From Leuctra nigra (Eukaryota; Arthropoda; Insecta; Plecoptera; Leuctridae): a DNA stretch of 64,000 nucleotides. The stretch's first letter is position 1; each line of letters starts with the position of its first letter. The stretch covers positions 5,580,001 to 5,644,000 of the forward strand of contig OW203770.1 in the NCBI GenBank assembly GCA_934045905.1. Reading direction: 5' to 3'. The notes under the pieces are model-generated. The model was not told the origin of the DNA and did no database searches. It saw nothing but the letters and a program-made list of their open reading frames with translations. Position numbers and translations under genes: made by a program. Positions 1 through 10,534 of the stretch are shown here, in pieces.

Positions 1-330
1 GACCAAACCCTTCACCCAATTGATCTCAAATTTTAATCATGATTAGATGAAAGACAAACTTAGGGTTATCTCTTGGCACATTTTTGAAATTTAATTTTAT
101 ACGGCGCCCAGGGAGACAAGAAAATTGCTAATTTTTCACCAAAAATCCACTAATTATTACTAATTAACGAAACAAAATTAAAAATATACCAAGGGATAAC
201 CCTAAGTTTGTCTTTTATCTAATCACGATAAAAATTTCAAATAATTTGGTCTACCCATTTCGTCTCCAATCGTATCGCAAAAAAGTGTCTACAAAAAGCA
301 GCAAAATCGCTCGCGCTTGTAGCACCTTAA
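1..330. repeat. Foldback MITE-like repeat (inverted arms 24-82 and 189-250)
   Basis: The stretch near 24-82 (AGACAAACTTAGGGTTATC) recurs inverted near 189-250 (GATAACCCTAAGTTTGTC), around an AT-rich centre containing GGCGCCCAGGGAGACAAG. A related copy lies in the opposite orientation at about 58440-58775 inside a sog intron. No coding potential is seen. A non-autonomous foldback element is likely; the ends are not resolved because the window begins inside or at it. Confidence 0.6.
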
Positions 331-359
331 GATTGCAAAGACGAAAATACGATTATCTC

Positions 360-480
360 CGAACATAGTGGGGGTCTGGAGTGTTGGAATGGGAATGGGG
401 GGGTGGGGGGTTCCCCAACATCACGCGGGTCCGGGGCGCATAGCACCTGTGCGCTTCTAAGCGATTTGTACACTGTTTGA
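360..480. repeat. G/C-rich dispersed repeat fragment (GGGTCCGGGGCGCA family)
   Basis: A G-run is followed by GCGGGTCCGGGGCGCATAG and a CTAAGCGATTT block. Similar text occurs near 15780-15880, 23690-23720 and 47900-48010, so this is a dispersed repeat. Family unknown. Confidence 0.5.
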
Positions 481-595
481 ATCATTCATTTATCTCGACA
501 AATGGCGTTTTAAAAGAGAAATTGCTTTTCATTTAAAGGGGCATCGGAAGTGGCAAGCAAGTAAAATGATCATGGAATAAATCAATTTTATCCAA

Positions 596-1037
596 TACAG
601 TATCAGCTGCTAATAAGGGATTGTCCGTTGTAACACTATAACATAGTAACATAGCAACATTACTAACATAATATAGGAAATTGACAGTTGTTTGTGTGAG
701 TGTGACAATTTATTTTTTACATTTAAGATTTATTTCTGAATAATGTATAATCTGATGTATTCATATTATAAGTCGACATTTTACAGAGGCGGTGGGGAAT
801 TTCCCCCTTTGGTTTTCTCATCCCCAGTTTCTTTTTCCCAATTAGGCATCCCAGGAGGGATAGATTTCCCCCCCCCCCCCCCCCCTCTGTAAAATGTCGG
901 CTTATATGAATACATCAGATTATACATTATTCAGAAATAAATCTTAAATGTAAAAAATAAATTGTCACACTCACACAACACAACTGTCAATTTCCTATAT
1001 TATGTTAGTAATGTTGCTATGTTACTATGTTAATGTA
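596..1037. repeat. Large inverted repeat with a poly-C centre
   Basis: The left arm (about 625-796) and right arm (about 887-1037) are near-perfect reverse complements, for example ATAGTAACATAGCAACATTA against TAATGTTGCTATGTTACTAT. They flank a centre with TCCCAATTAGGCATCCCAGG and a poly-C run (869-886). The centre motif recurs at about 1062-1122 with another C-run. Interpreted as a foldback transposable element. Confidence 0.7.
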
Positions 1038-1629
1038 AGTGATCTTACAATCATTCATTTCTCATCCCCGGTTCTGTTTCCCAATCAGGCATCCCAGGAG
1101 GATAGATCCCCCCCCCCCCCCCGCATCAATTCGCACCCTGCCAATATTTCTAATAAAAAAATTATAAAACTGCCCCTGGGGCTGGATTCACGAAAGGTAT
1201 TATCTGCTGATCTAGTGGAGCGGTCGCTCCACCCAGCCAAGTCGTACCGTACACTCACACTCACTCAACATACCGTAAATGACTAATAAACTGAGGAGCA
1301 GACCAACCACTTTTACTGTAAGCAACAACATGGCATTTTCGGCCTACTGGATCTTAAAATTGGAAAATCTCACATTGTTGCGATATATCTTAATTTCGAG
1401 CTATGGCCCACCCCACTACATATACCAAATTAGGGAACAATATGTTATGCCGTTTGCGAGCTAGAGGGCCGAGAAAACAGTGAAATTACACTACTTTCTG
1501 ATTCTGATGATGATATCAGGAAACGTTGCTATCACCGCCACAGCCTAAACGGCTAAACCGATCGACCTGAAACTTTTACCACATGTGCACTTTTGGCGTC
1601 TGAGGTGCCTTTTTATAAAACCAACCGGA

Positions 1630-2245
1630 AGCCGCCATTTGAAACCGGAAGTGACGTCATAACTCAAAAACGTCTGGACCGATTAGAACGAAATTAGCGC
1701 CATTCGATTTAGATGGTCATCTATATGAAGTATCAATAAAAAAAATATTATTTTCTTATTTTCTAAACCGGAAGTGACGTCATAAATACGCAATATTTAA
1801 CTTATTTCAACAAATTATACTTAAAATAGTACATAATTAACTTACATTGTAACATAGACAATACAATTTATATATTCAAGGTAGCAGTGTTCTCGGCCGC
1901 CATTCCTGAAACCGGAAGTGACGTCATATATCTAAAACGCCTGTACCGATTGCAACTGAACTAGCTCCTGCGTATTCATTCTGCTATTTATTTGAAAAAT
2001 CAATTGTGAAAAATGAATAAATAAATTAATGGTACCGGAAATGGCGGCAGGAACCACTAAATGAAACCGGAAGTGACGTCATATATTACAAACGGCATGA
2101 CCGATTTTACGGAAATATAGGGATTAGGAATTCAGATGGTCGTTCATGAAGGTATCAACTAGATAAAACTAGATTGTTTTCTTATTACCTATACCGGAAT
2201 TCGGCCGCTATTTCAAAACCGGAAGTGACGTCATGTATCGAAAAC
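1630..2245. repeat. Five CRE/ETS units of element K1
   Basis: TGACGTCA occurs at 1652, 1775, 1919, 2074 and 2226, each preceded by ACCGGAAG. Several copies also have GCCGCCATTT on the same side, the reverse complement of a YY1/Pho-type ATGGCGGC core. Units begin with AAACGGCTG(G/A)ACCGATT-like text and are 120-155 bp apart. Confidence 0.85.
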
Positions 2246-2420
2246 GGCTGGATCGATTATAACGAAACTTAAGCTATTCTTCTTGGATAATCATTGTCAT
2301 CTTATACCAAACGCAACTTTTCATAGTAACCAAATCGGTTGAGGCGTATTTTTTTAAAGAAATTAGTCCCTGCTCGGACATGTGCTACAAGCTGTATGTA
2401 TAAACTAACAAAAGAAGTGA

Positions 2421-2650
2421 TATCCCAGAAAAAACACTCCGTGTAAAAATACCAGCCAAGTCTCTTTAACTATAAAAAAAAATAGAAGAAATCTAAAAAT
2501 TCAGCACTGAAAAGGAGTGATATCAAAAAAGGAGCCAAGTCAACGAATTTTCCAAATTTTAATCGTACCATTGAAATAAAAATATCAACCCCCGAGAAAT
2601 ACTTAAAAAAAGGACTTGGCGCATCGTTTTTTTAAAGACATTTTTCTATT
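2421..2650. repeat. Left palindromic arm of K1
   Basis: It starts at GTGATATCCCAGAAAAAACA and is the reverse complement of 4455-4695, including AGCCAAGTCTCTTTAACT, GGAGTGATATCAAAAAAGGA and CTTGGCGCATCG. It belongs to the same subfamily as the arms at 28847-29055 and 29920-30125. Confidence 0.85.
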
Positions 2651-2987
2651 CTTAAGCTTAAGCCACTCACATACTACGTAGTTCAGAAATGCCTAGAAAA
2701 ATTGGGACAAAACTTTCAAATTAAATATTGAACATTCTGTAAAATATTTTAAATTTAAATATAAGTACGCAAAGAAACATAGCATTGTCTTACAAGCAAT
2801 AAATACAGAACAGTTGTGTTTGTGATTGGTAGGTACCTATAGTTTTGTGGGTACATCAACATACCTACTACAGCATTATACTTGGAACCTTCTCGCCGTG
2901 TAATTAATTGCTATTAATTAACATTTTATACCAAAAAAATTCATAAATTACATAACGTATTACTTTAGATAAAAATCTAGTCAGTAA

Positions 2988-4132
2988 TTGAGCGAGCGAA
3001 GCGAGCGACTCCATTTGGCTCTTTTAGCACGGACCTCTGTTTTTTTTTTTGTTTTTTTTTTTTTTTTGTTTTTGTATGCTAAAGGAAGCAATAGAAGTCG
3101 CACCGTTTCACCGATCGACCTGAAATTTTGCACACATGTAAAGACAACCTTCTCTGTTTGCAGACCCAATTTTTTTTTGAAATCCATCCATTGGTTCATT
3201 GTTAAAATAAGTATCTCCTGATAGCCTAAAAAATGAAAATGGTCTTCGAGAAATGTGATCAAACTCATATTTAGCATGGTCAGTAAGACCAACAATGTCA
3301 CTTATTTTACCAATTTTCAGCCGAATCTGTCAAGAAAGTATGCACTTATTGACATTTTTAATAGCTGTCAGAATTGAAACATTGAAAATGAATGTCTTTC
3401 CAATGCAACTGAATCTGATTTGCTTTAGGTACAAGAGTGTTTTGATGGTATGTACACTTTTTTAGTGAAAAGCAGATATTTTTATGTGTATTGAGTTGAT
3501 CAAATTTGAATAATTCAATTTGGATCATAGTTTCCAACAATTCATTTCGAGTTTTTAAGGACCTTGATTGTCTTTTCGTCAATTCGTAGTTCTGATGGCC
3601 GTGCCTCCCGTGTTTCTACTTGGCTGATTTTGCATCCAGGAGGGATTAGAAACATAAGCTCACATTTCAATAATATCATTGAGTGGCGTTTGTTCTCTTC
3701 TAGCGTTCACACGTCATTCCAAATCTCTCCTGCATTGTGCTTCTTTTCGTTGATAATTTTGGCAATTTGGTGTACTTTGTGAAGGTATTAGTAAAATTGA
3801 ATCGCTTTTAAAGCATAGATATTAGGTATCTACAGTTTTTGTCCAGGTGATTGATTATTTCAAATTATTTTATTCTTGGAAACGTTGGATTTATTCCGTT
3901 TCTGAGCTTCTGTCTAGCCTGACATTTCCTTGAAGGTTAGGTATATCTCGGATTACACATTAATGGTGGTCATACAATGACACATTGTTTTATATTGATT
4001 CAGTGGATCGTAGTTTGCTTTCAGTTTGACTTAAAATAATGTTTTCTGTGTGTTAACGAACGCATATTCGGTTAATGTTTGCGCACGTGTCGTGCTCGCT
4101 CATTCAACGCGTTACACAGAGCGTTTTCCTAG
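2988..4132 (+). mobile_element. H1: Helitron/Helentron-like non-autonomous element
   Basis: It starts TTGAGCGAGCGAAGCGAGCG and ends with GTGCTCGCTCAT, a stem-loop and CTAG (4129-4132). The start TGAGCGAGC and GCTCGCTCA near the end are subterminal inverted repeats. The layout recurs in at least five more copies in this window (H2-H6). Internal text includes CCGATCGACCTGAAATTTTG. The element sits between the palindromic arms of K1. Confidence 0.65.
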
Positions 4133-4454
4133 TTATTTGAGCAGCATGGCTCAGTGCACTAGTCACTTATACAAATCTCATTGACGGCCTTCTTGTAATG
4201 AGCGCTTTCGCTATTTCCCTCAGTCACGATATTGAGAAGTATGATTGATTAATATGACCCTAGAAATAGTGGCAATAACGAATAGACTAGGCCGCTTCCG
4301 TTTATTCGTTATTCGTTTATCCGTTTATTTCCTCTGAATATTGACAAAATACCAAAACTGCCAGTAGGTAAGAGTACTAGTTATATTAAAACGTAGTATG
4401 ATTCGTCGATAATGAATGTGATATACTCAGGAAAATATACTTGTAGAGTTCTTC

Positions 4455-4695
4455 CTATACTTTTAGGATAGAAAAGTGTCTTTAAAAAATCGATGCGCCA
4501 AGTCCTTTTTTTAAGTATTTCTCGGGGGTTGATATTTTTATTTCAATGGTACGATTAAAATTTGGAAAATTCGTTGACTTGGCTCCTTTTTTGATATCAC
4601 TCCTTTTCAGTGCTGAATTTTTAGATTTCTTCTATTTTTTTTTATAGTTAAAGAGACTTGGCTGGTATTTTTACACGGAGTGTTTTTTCTGGGAT
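4455..4695. repeat. Right palindromic arm of K1
   Basis: Reverse complement of 2421-2650, ending ACACGGAGTGTTTTTTCTGG. Confidence 0.85.
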
Positions 4696-4993
4696 ACGTA
4701 TTACCAAAAACACCAAGTTTTAAATGAAAGATAATATCAAAGATAGTACGTATTAGGAGATAATACATTTTGTGAATCAGACCGCTGGATTATAATAAAA
4801 CTCGATGATCCCCCAATTCAAAGTTAGTTTCTATTCTTTTCGTCCAGAAAAATATGATTTGAACAGAAATTTAATTTTACAATAATTGTATAAATCGAGA
4901 CCACACAATTTTATTGAACCATTCTATTGAAATATCACACAATTTAGAGAATAAATAATAATATTGTATTATCATCTTTGATTGTTGTTTTAG

Positions 4994-5242
4994 ATACCAC
5001 CATACTGTGCCTGTCAGCCTGCTTTACGGCCTCCGAGAAGCCCTGGCCATGCTCTGCGAAGAAGGCCTTGACAGATGTTGGCAGCGACACCAGATGTGTG
5101 CAGACCAGCTGTACGTCGGGTTGGCACGACTGGGACTGCAGCTGTTTGTAGAGAGAGCCGACGTGCGACTGCCGACAGTCACGACTATTGTCGTACCAAC
5201 AGGATTGGATTGGAAGAGGCTTCAGCAATTCTGCATGGACAA
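4994..5242 (+). CDS. AGXT/Spat copy A, penultimate coding exon
   Basis: This exon encodes part of the C-terminal domain of alanine-glyoxylate/serine-pyruvate aminotransferase, a PLP-dependent class V aminotransferase that converts glyoxylate and alanine to glycine and pyruvate. After a TTTTAG acceptor the frame reads YHHTVPVSLLYGLREALAML, then DVRLPTVTTIVVPTGLDWKR, both hallmark segments of the family. The donor is AA|GTTAGT, and phase 2 matches the next exon. The exons carrying the catalytic lysine must lie before the window start, because the first 4.9 kb hold only repeats. The text is open and well conserved, so this copy looks functional. Confidence 0.93.
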
Positions 5243-5321
5243 GTTAGTTTCTTCATTTATTGTTTTAAATATGTGCTGATTGTTGCACTCTTCTGAAACT
5301 ATATGTCAACGGATGAATTAT

Positions 5322-5470
5322 TATGATGATGATTGGGAGATGAAGATGATGAAGAATAGGTTAGGATGGACGGTTGGTAGGAAGCGAACGTGGCCCATAG
5401 TAAATAGTAACCTTACTGCATTAAGGTTTTCCTTATGAAACAATACAATCCTTCTCAGGATGGAAGGAAT
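5322..5470 (-). repeat. SINE fragment in AGXT-A last intron
   Basis: GGTTAGGATGGACGGTTGGT and the GATGATGATTGGGAGATG text match, in reverse orientation, the body of the SINE at 40271-40541 (CACCATCATCTCCCAATCATC and CCACCCTCCATCGTAACC). The tRNA head is missing. Confidence 0.55.
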
Positions 5471-5769
5471 CGTAAAGGAATATTGGTTTGGCTCGAGAAC
5501 AAGTTTGTAATCCATAAAATTTGGTTTGTAAAAATGATGTGCAATTGATTGTGGCGAGGTGCACGATACTTTCTTGACAGAGCAAGTTGCACACAAAATC
5601 TTACAAAATATGTATCTCTGACAATGTACTTTGAAATGGGAAAGTGGAAAAAGAGTGATCAGTTGAAGCATAATGAAATGAGTCTTCGGGACAAGTCTTT
5701 AGTTTGTAGTGAACATTAATTTATATTGGAATGTCTTCATTGTTCCATGCCCATGTGATCTTGCTTCAG

Positions 5770-5929
5770 GTACTTGTTGGAGGTGGCTGGAGGTCTGGGT
5801 CCGACTGTCGGTCAAGTCCTGCGCGTCGGAATAATGGGCTACAACGCGACGCCAGATAAAGTCAGAAAGACGCTGCAAGTGCTGGAGGAGGCACTAGAGT
5901 TCGCGCGCAACGCAGCTGCTAAACTCTAA
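5770..5929 (+). CDS. AGXT/Spat copy A, terminal coding exon with PTS1 signal
   Basis: After a TTGCTTCAG acceptor the exon completes a lysine codon and reads YLLEVAGGLGPTVGQVLRVG, then IMGYNATPDKVRKTLQVLEE, and ends NAAAKL-stop. GGLGP..G.VLRVG is the classic AGXT C-terminal motif. The tripeptide AKL fits a peroxisomal targeting signal type 1, in keeping with human AGXT ending KKL, so peroxisomal location is inferred. A poly(A) signal follows about 70 bp downstream. With the exon at 4994-5242 it is the 3' end of a gene entering from the left. Confidence 0.94.
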
Positions 5930-5997
5930 CACCTCTTTAACGTGCATCAACAATCGTGTTGGACTTTAAATATTATTCATTTATACTTGGAAACATA

Positions 5998-6009
5998 AAA
6001 TAAATAAAA
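5998..6009 (+). terminator. Poly(A) signal of AGXT-A
   Basis: Overlapping AATAAA motifs (AAAATAAATAAAA) occur 70 bp after the stop codon, a normal distance for a short insect 3' UTR. Confidence 0.7.
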
Positions 6010-6670
6010 AAAATACTATTTCTTATCATGTTTTTGTCTCATAATCATCTTTTACCACCTATTTATTCGAGATACTGGATGATACTTTAATCCTACTAAT
6101 TGAGCTATGTTATGATGGGTAAATCATAGACGTATTGTTAAATTCAAAATTAAGATTCTCCAGATAGTAAGACATAACAGTTCGAATGAGAAATTGCATG
6201 GTTATCATTATCAGCAACAATAAAGCAAGTTGTTTCTTATCAGTTTAAAGAATTCTAGGAACGTGGCTTATAATACGTTTGGAGAGAGAAGGAAAGTAGG
6301 TATACGACATAAGTCCGTATTTTTATATACCACTTAAATATTCCATACGATGCTTTATACTTCCTCTACATTTCAAATGTGATTTCAAATTTACATATAC
6401 CTAAATCTTTAACCCTGAATATCTGGGGTGTAATCTCATCAAATGAGAATTTTCTTGTCGCAGTGGCAATCACTAAAGAAGGCCGTGAATATCATTGAGA
6501 TAGGTACGAAGATTGTCACGCAACAAGAAAGTTGTCATTTTAATGATCGCATCCCAGATTCTTGAAATTGATCGATTTCAATCAATTACAACTAGACCAT
6601 GACTTTATGACCATTGAATAACTGATTCAGTATCACATTGAACTTTTGAAAATGACAATACAATTCTTTT
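6010..6670. other. AT-rich intergenic DNA, nothing recognised
   Basis: No convincing ORF, exon or repeat terminus was seen. Confidence 0.5.
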
Positions 6671-7148
6671 ATTGAGCCAGCGAAGCAAGCGACTCCTTTT
6701 GACACGGGCCTCTGTTTTTTTGTTTTTTTTTCTTGCTGCTATTTGGAGCAATGGAAGTTGCACCGTTTCACCGATCGATCTGAAATTTTGCACGCATGTA
6801 GAGACAACCTTTTCTGTTTGCAGACCCCATTGTTTTTTTGAAATCCATCGATTGGTTAAAATTTAAATAAACATCTCCTGATAGGCTGAAAAATGAAAAT
6901 GGTCTTCGATAGATCTGGTCAAACTCATATTTTGCATGGCACTCTACCCTACGTCATAGTTCACAATGCAATGGCAATCACCAAAACCCAAGGAGAGCGC
7001 CATTTTGTTTTGAAGGGTCACTTTTCAATCGAATATCTTTCTCCAGTGTGACTAGATACAATAATGCGGGTTGAACTGAAGTGTTCATAAAAGATCGCTC
7101 CTCAATGTTTCATATGACACTTTGTAATGACTGTAATGGCTGTAATGG

Positions 7149-7916
7149 AGTGAAAGTCAAGGACTTTCCTTAAACACTTCGAAGACAGTATCAATGATTA
7201 TAGGGAGCAAATGTCAACGAATCAAAATACTTAATAGCGAGTTTAAACTAAATATAAATGGTTGTACAATTCCCATTTCAGAAACTTCAAGGAATTTAGG
7301 TTTAATCATGGATAGCCAAATGACATACACAGATCATATTCAGAAAGCAAACAGCAAAGCTTACGGCAAACTACGAACATTGCAAAGATTTAAACAAATC
7401 CTGACCAGGTCAACAAAAACAAAGCTCGTTGAGGCACTTATAATATCAAATTTAAATTACTGCGACATCGTTTACGGATCATGCATTTCAAAGAAAGATA
7501 TAGGACGTGTTCAGAAAGTCCAGAATTCTTGTGCCAGGTTTATATTCAATATTAAGAGAAGACACCATATAAGTCCCTACATTCAGAAACTTCATTGGTT
7601 GAAGATGGAAGCAAGAAGGAATCTTCACTTGACATGCGCAACGCACAAGATACTGTTAACAGGAGAACCTAAATATTTGAATGATAAGTTAAGAAGAAGA
7701 CAAGATATTCACGGAAGAGATACGCGGTCCAAAGAAAAGCTCGACTTTGGCACTCATCGAGGTACAAAATTTAAGAATTGTTTTTCATATTCAGCCTCGG
7801 TAGCGTATAATGCAACAACTAGGGAAGAGCAGACATTAAGTTTAATACCATTCAAGACACTAGTCAAGAACAAACTCACGCTAATTCAAGAACAAGAATT
7901 CAAGAACAAGAAGTAA
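7149..7916 (+). pseudogene. CR1/jockey-like reverse transcriptase, C-terminal fragment
   Basis: The open frame runs about 255 codons from the 5' truncation to a stop at 7914-7916. It shows SLNTSKTVSMIIGS, then ETSRNLGLIMDSQMTYTDHI, LNYCDIVYG, and QKVQNSCARFIF followed by HISPYIQKLHWL. This order is the thumb and C-terminal part of CR1/L2/jockey-group reverse transcriptases. The endonuclease and the catalytic FADD region are missing, so it cannot be autonomous. The first ATG (7194) is not a real start; the frame is open to the truncation point. Confidence 0.88.
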
Positions 7917-8231
7917 TGTGCATTGGAAGACAACAATAAAGATCACACACATCCTGCTGAGAATGTTTTTTCAGTGGTTTTCCCTCAGCTAAAAAAAGCA
8001 AATGCTTGGATGTTCTTCCAATATTACCACTGACATTGAAGCACAACTATATGTATAATGACTTTTATGAATAACTTAAGAAGAAATAGGTAAACGGTGA
8101 AGAGGTGAAGCAGCTGAAGAGAAGAGATGGATGTATGGAAGATCAACGACTCGATTGTTGAATACAGACCAATTGTGTACCTATTTTATGTGCTCAATAA
8201 ATTACATTATTATTATTATTATTATTATTAA
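7149..8231 (+). mobile_element. 5'-truncated non-LTR retrotransposon with (ATT)n tail
   Basis: It interrupts the left arm of the foldback element: the intact right arm shows the empty site as GACTGTAATG|AAAATGC. The insert contains the C-terminal reverse transcriptase reading frame, a 300-bp 3' UTR and a terminal (ATT)n microsatellite (about 8202-8231), typical of CR1/L2/RTE-type LINEs. It is truncated at the 5' end to about 1.08 kb. Confidence 0.8.
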
Positions 8232-8628
8232 TGAAAATGCTTCCCTGAACCCCAAAAAGTGGGGGGCGAAATACGGCAAAACATCGACCACTTGGCGCCT
8301 GTCAGACAACATTAAACTGGACAATACGAAATAAATAATCACATACCTGCAATTCTAGCTGACGAGTATTCCTTATTTTTACCACGTTTCTTCCTAGTAT
8401 CAATTACACATCACGAAACATTGCCTACTCGCCTGTGCCGTCACTCTATTTATTACGATTGAACACCATATTTAAACTTTGATTCCACTAAAATGTTCAC
8501 GATATCAATATTGTCTGCATGCGCAAGTAAAAAATAGATTTCAGGAAAAGCTACTATTCTAATTGTAATATAGGTTGTGAAATACTATTATAAAATGTAT
8601 ATTATTCTTACGTGTACAGGGCCCTGAT

Positions 8629-8724
8629 TCTATAACTCCATTGCGACCGCTTAGCAATTATTTCAATGTTAATCCTTATGGAAGAAATTGCTAAGCGGTC
8701 GCAATGGAGTTATAGAATCCCACC
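8629..8724. repeat. Hairpin MITE with perfect ~36-bp arms
   Basis: ATTCTATAACTCCATTGCGA ... reads as a perfect inverted repeat closing on AGTTATAGAAT, around the loop CAATGTTAATCCTTATGG. The same loop text occurs in MITEs at about 18150-18290 and 61423-61545. It lies in the centre of the foldback at 6938-9329. Confidence 0.8.
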
Positions 8725-9657
8725 TCAGATATTATCTGAGTTGAAAAAAAAACAATTGATGAAGTCACGGCCACCTGTATATTGAATTTATGCTTCTTCA
8801 AAATTTGAATAGTACCGCCAACCTGACATAATGTATTCATACGCCATGACGTAAGGCTCAGATCAAAATCATTCAGTGAAATTTAAATATGGTGTTCAAT
8901 CGTAATAAATAGAGTGACGGCACAAGCGAGTTGGCGATGTTTCGTGATGTGTAATTGATACTAGGAAGAAACGTGTTGAAAATAAGGAATACTCGTCAGC
9001 TAGAATTGCAGGTATGTGATTATTTATTTCGTATTGACCAGTCTAATGTTGTCTGACAGGCGCCATGTGGTCGAGGTTTTTGCCGTAATCGCCCCCCACT
9101 TTTTGGGTTCAGGGAAGCATTTTCATTACAGTCATTATAAAGTGTCATATGAAACATTGAGGAGCGATCTTTTACGAACACTTCAGTACAACCCGCATTA
9201 TTGTATCTAGTCACAGGAGAAAGATATTCGAGTGAAAAGTGACCCTTCAAACCAAAATGGCGCTCTCCTTGAGTTTTGGTGATTGCCATTGCATTGTGAA
9301 CTATGACGTAGGAGGTCACGAGGGGTAGAGTCCCCTTAAGACCGACTTTTTCTCTTATTTTACACATTTTCATCCCAATCAGTTAAGAACGTATGAACTT
9401 ATTGACATTTTTATTAGCTGTCAGAAATGATGTATCGAAATGAATGTTTTCCAGTGCTGATTCGCTATGTGTACCAGGGTGCTTAGATGCTATTTTCAAG
9501 TTTCGATGAAAAGCATACTTTTATGTTGATTGAGTGATCATATTTCAATTCAATGTGGATGTATATGTTTTCTGTGCGTTGTGTACGCATTTCCGGTTGG
9601 AGAATTTGCACGTACCCGTGCTCGCTCATCAACGCGGTACACTGAGCGTTTTCCTAT

Positions 9658-9827
9658 TGTATCTTATACAACTCCGTAATTTGTTCATCAGCTGAGAAAT
9701 AAATCCATCATAAATAGTGTAGCATGTGCATTGTTACATTTTTATTGTTCAAATGACTTGACATTCTAAATCAAGAAGAATTATACGTTTTAACACAGCA
9801 GAATTTAGCAGAATCATGTGCAGTAAA
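9658..9827. other. Short AT-rich spacer
   Basis: Nothing recognised between H2 and K2. Confidence 0.4.
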
Positions 9828-9830
9828 CAT

Positions 9831-10238
9831 ATATCCCCATAAAAAACACTCCGTGTAAAAATACCAGCCAAGTCTCTTCAACTTAAAAAAAATAATGAAA
9901 TCTAAAAATTCTGCACTGAAAAGTAGTGATATCATAAAATTAGCCAAGTCAAAACTTTATTTGAAAATCAAAAAATACTTGGCGCATCGTGTACATAAAT
10001 AGCTTGGAAGTATAAGCCAATTATAAATTATACATGAAATATACATATACATAGTATACCTATAATGCCCTAAAAAAACGATGCGCCAAGTATTTTTTGA
10101 TTTTCAAATAAAGTTTTGACTTGGCTAATTTTTTGATATCACTACTTTTCAGTGCAGAATTTTTAGATTTCATTATTTTTTTTAAGTTGAAGAGACTTGG
10201 CTGGTATTTTTACACGGAGTGTTTTTTATGGGGATATC
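9831..10238. repeat. Palindromic module of K2
   Basis: The arms start TATCCCCATAAAAAACACTC and close GAGTGTTTTTTATGGGGATA. Inner landmarks are CCAGCCAAGTCTCTTCAACT and ACTTGGCGCATCG. The centre is only about 100 bp (AATGCCCTA), the short-centre subfamily also seen at 39494-39903, 54982-55385 and 55650-56041. Confidence 0.88.
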
Positions 10239-10534
10239 ACTACTTTTTTTAGTTTATTCTTACAACTTACGTGTGACACATATCACATGAACAATTACTA
10301 AATCCTTTAAAAAAAAATACCCTTTACAATTTGGTTATTCTCATGAAAAAAACAAAGGTTTCATTCCAATCGGTCAACCCAGTTCCGAGATATGGCAACA
10401 CGTCGGTTTTCTAAATGGCCGCTGAACTTTCTGCACTGCCACATAGAATTTATAACTATAAATGATGTGTATCATTTTTAGCTTTCTGAATATGTATTTA
10501 TTGTATAGGAGGGGATTATAATGATTTATAAATT

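Larger units (their letters stand above)
1212..4695 (-). mobile_element. Composite element K1: hairpin terminus, CRE/ETS block, palindromic arms
   Basis: The element begins at CTAG followed by the hairpin GTGGAGCGGTCGCTCCAC. A block follows that recurs almost verbatim at 11400-11650, 31870-32140, 52450-52750 and 53110-53400 (AAAATCTCACATTGTTGCGA). Next come five units with CCGGAAGTGACGTCA (1640-2240), a spacer, and a palindrome whose arms lie at 2421-2650 and 4455-4695. Element H1 occupies the palindrome centre. Read on the minus strand, the hairpin followed by CTAG resembles a Helitron 3' end; that assignment is inference. There is no transposase ORF. Confidence 0.65.
6938..9329. mobile_element. 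Foldback element inserted in H2
   Basis: The left arm (6938-7142 continuing at 8228-8480) is the reverse complement of the right arm (8885-9329); for example ACGTCATAGTTCACAATGCA pairs with TGCATTGTGAACTATGACGT. The left arm is interrupted by a LINE. Arms total about 450 bp each. No transposase is seen. Confidence 0.8.
6670..9657 (+). mobile_element. H2: Helitron-like element split by nested insertions
   Basis: The 5' part (6670-6937, TTGAGCCAGCGAAGCAAGCG, then CCGATCGATCTGAAATTTTG) matches H1. Sequence resumes at about 9330 (AAGACCGACTTTTTCTC) and ends CGTGCTCGCTCATCAACGCG, stem, TTTTCCTAT at 9657. The 2.4 kb between is a foldback element that itself contains a LINE 3' end and a MITE. Confidence 0.65.

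Noticed and set aside
2981..3301. 106-codon minus-strand ORF in H1
   Set aside because: The lysine run comes from the poly-T tract; the sequence is a non-autonomous repeat and other copies do not keep the frame.
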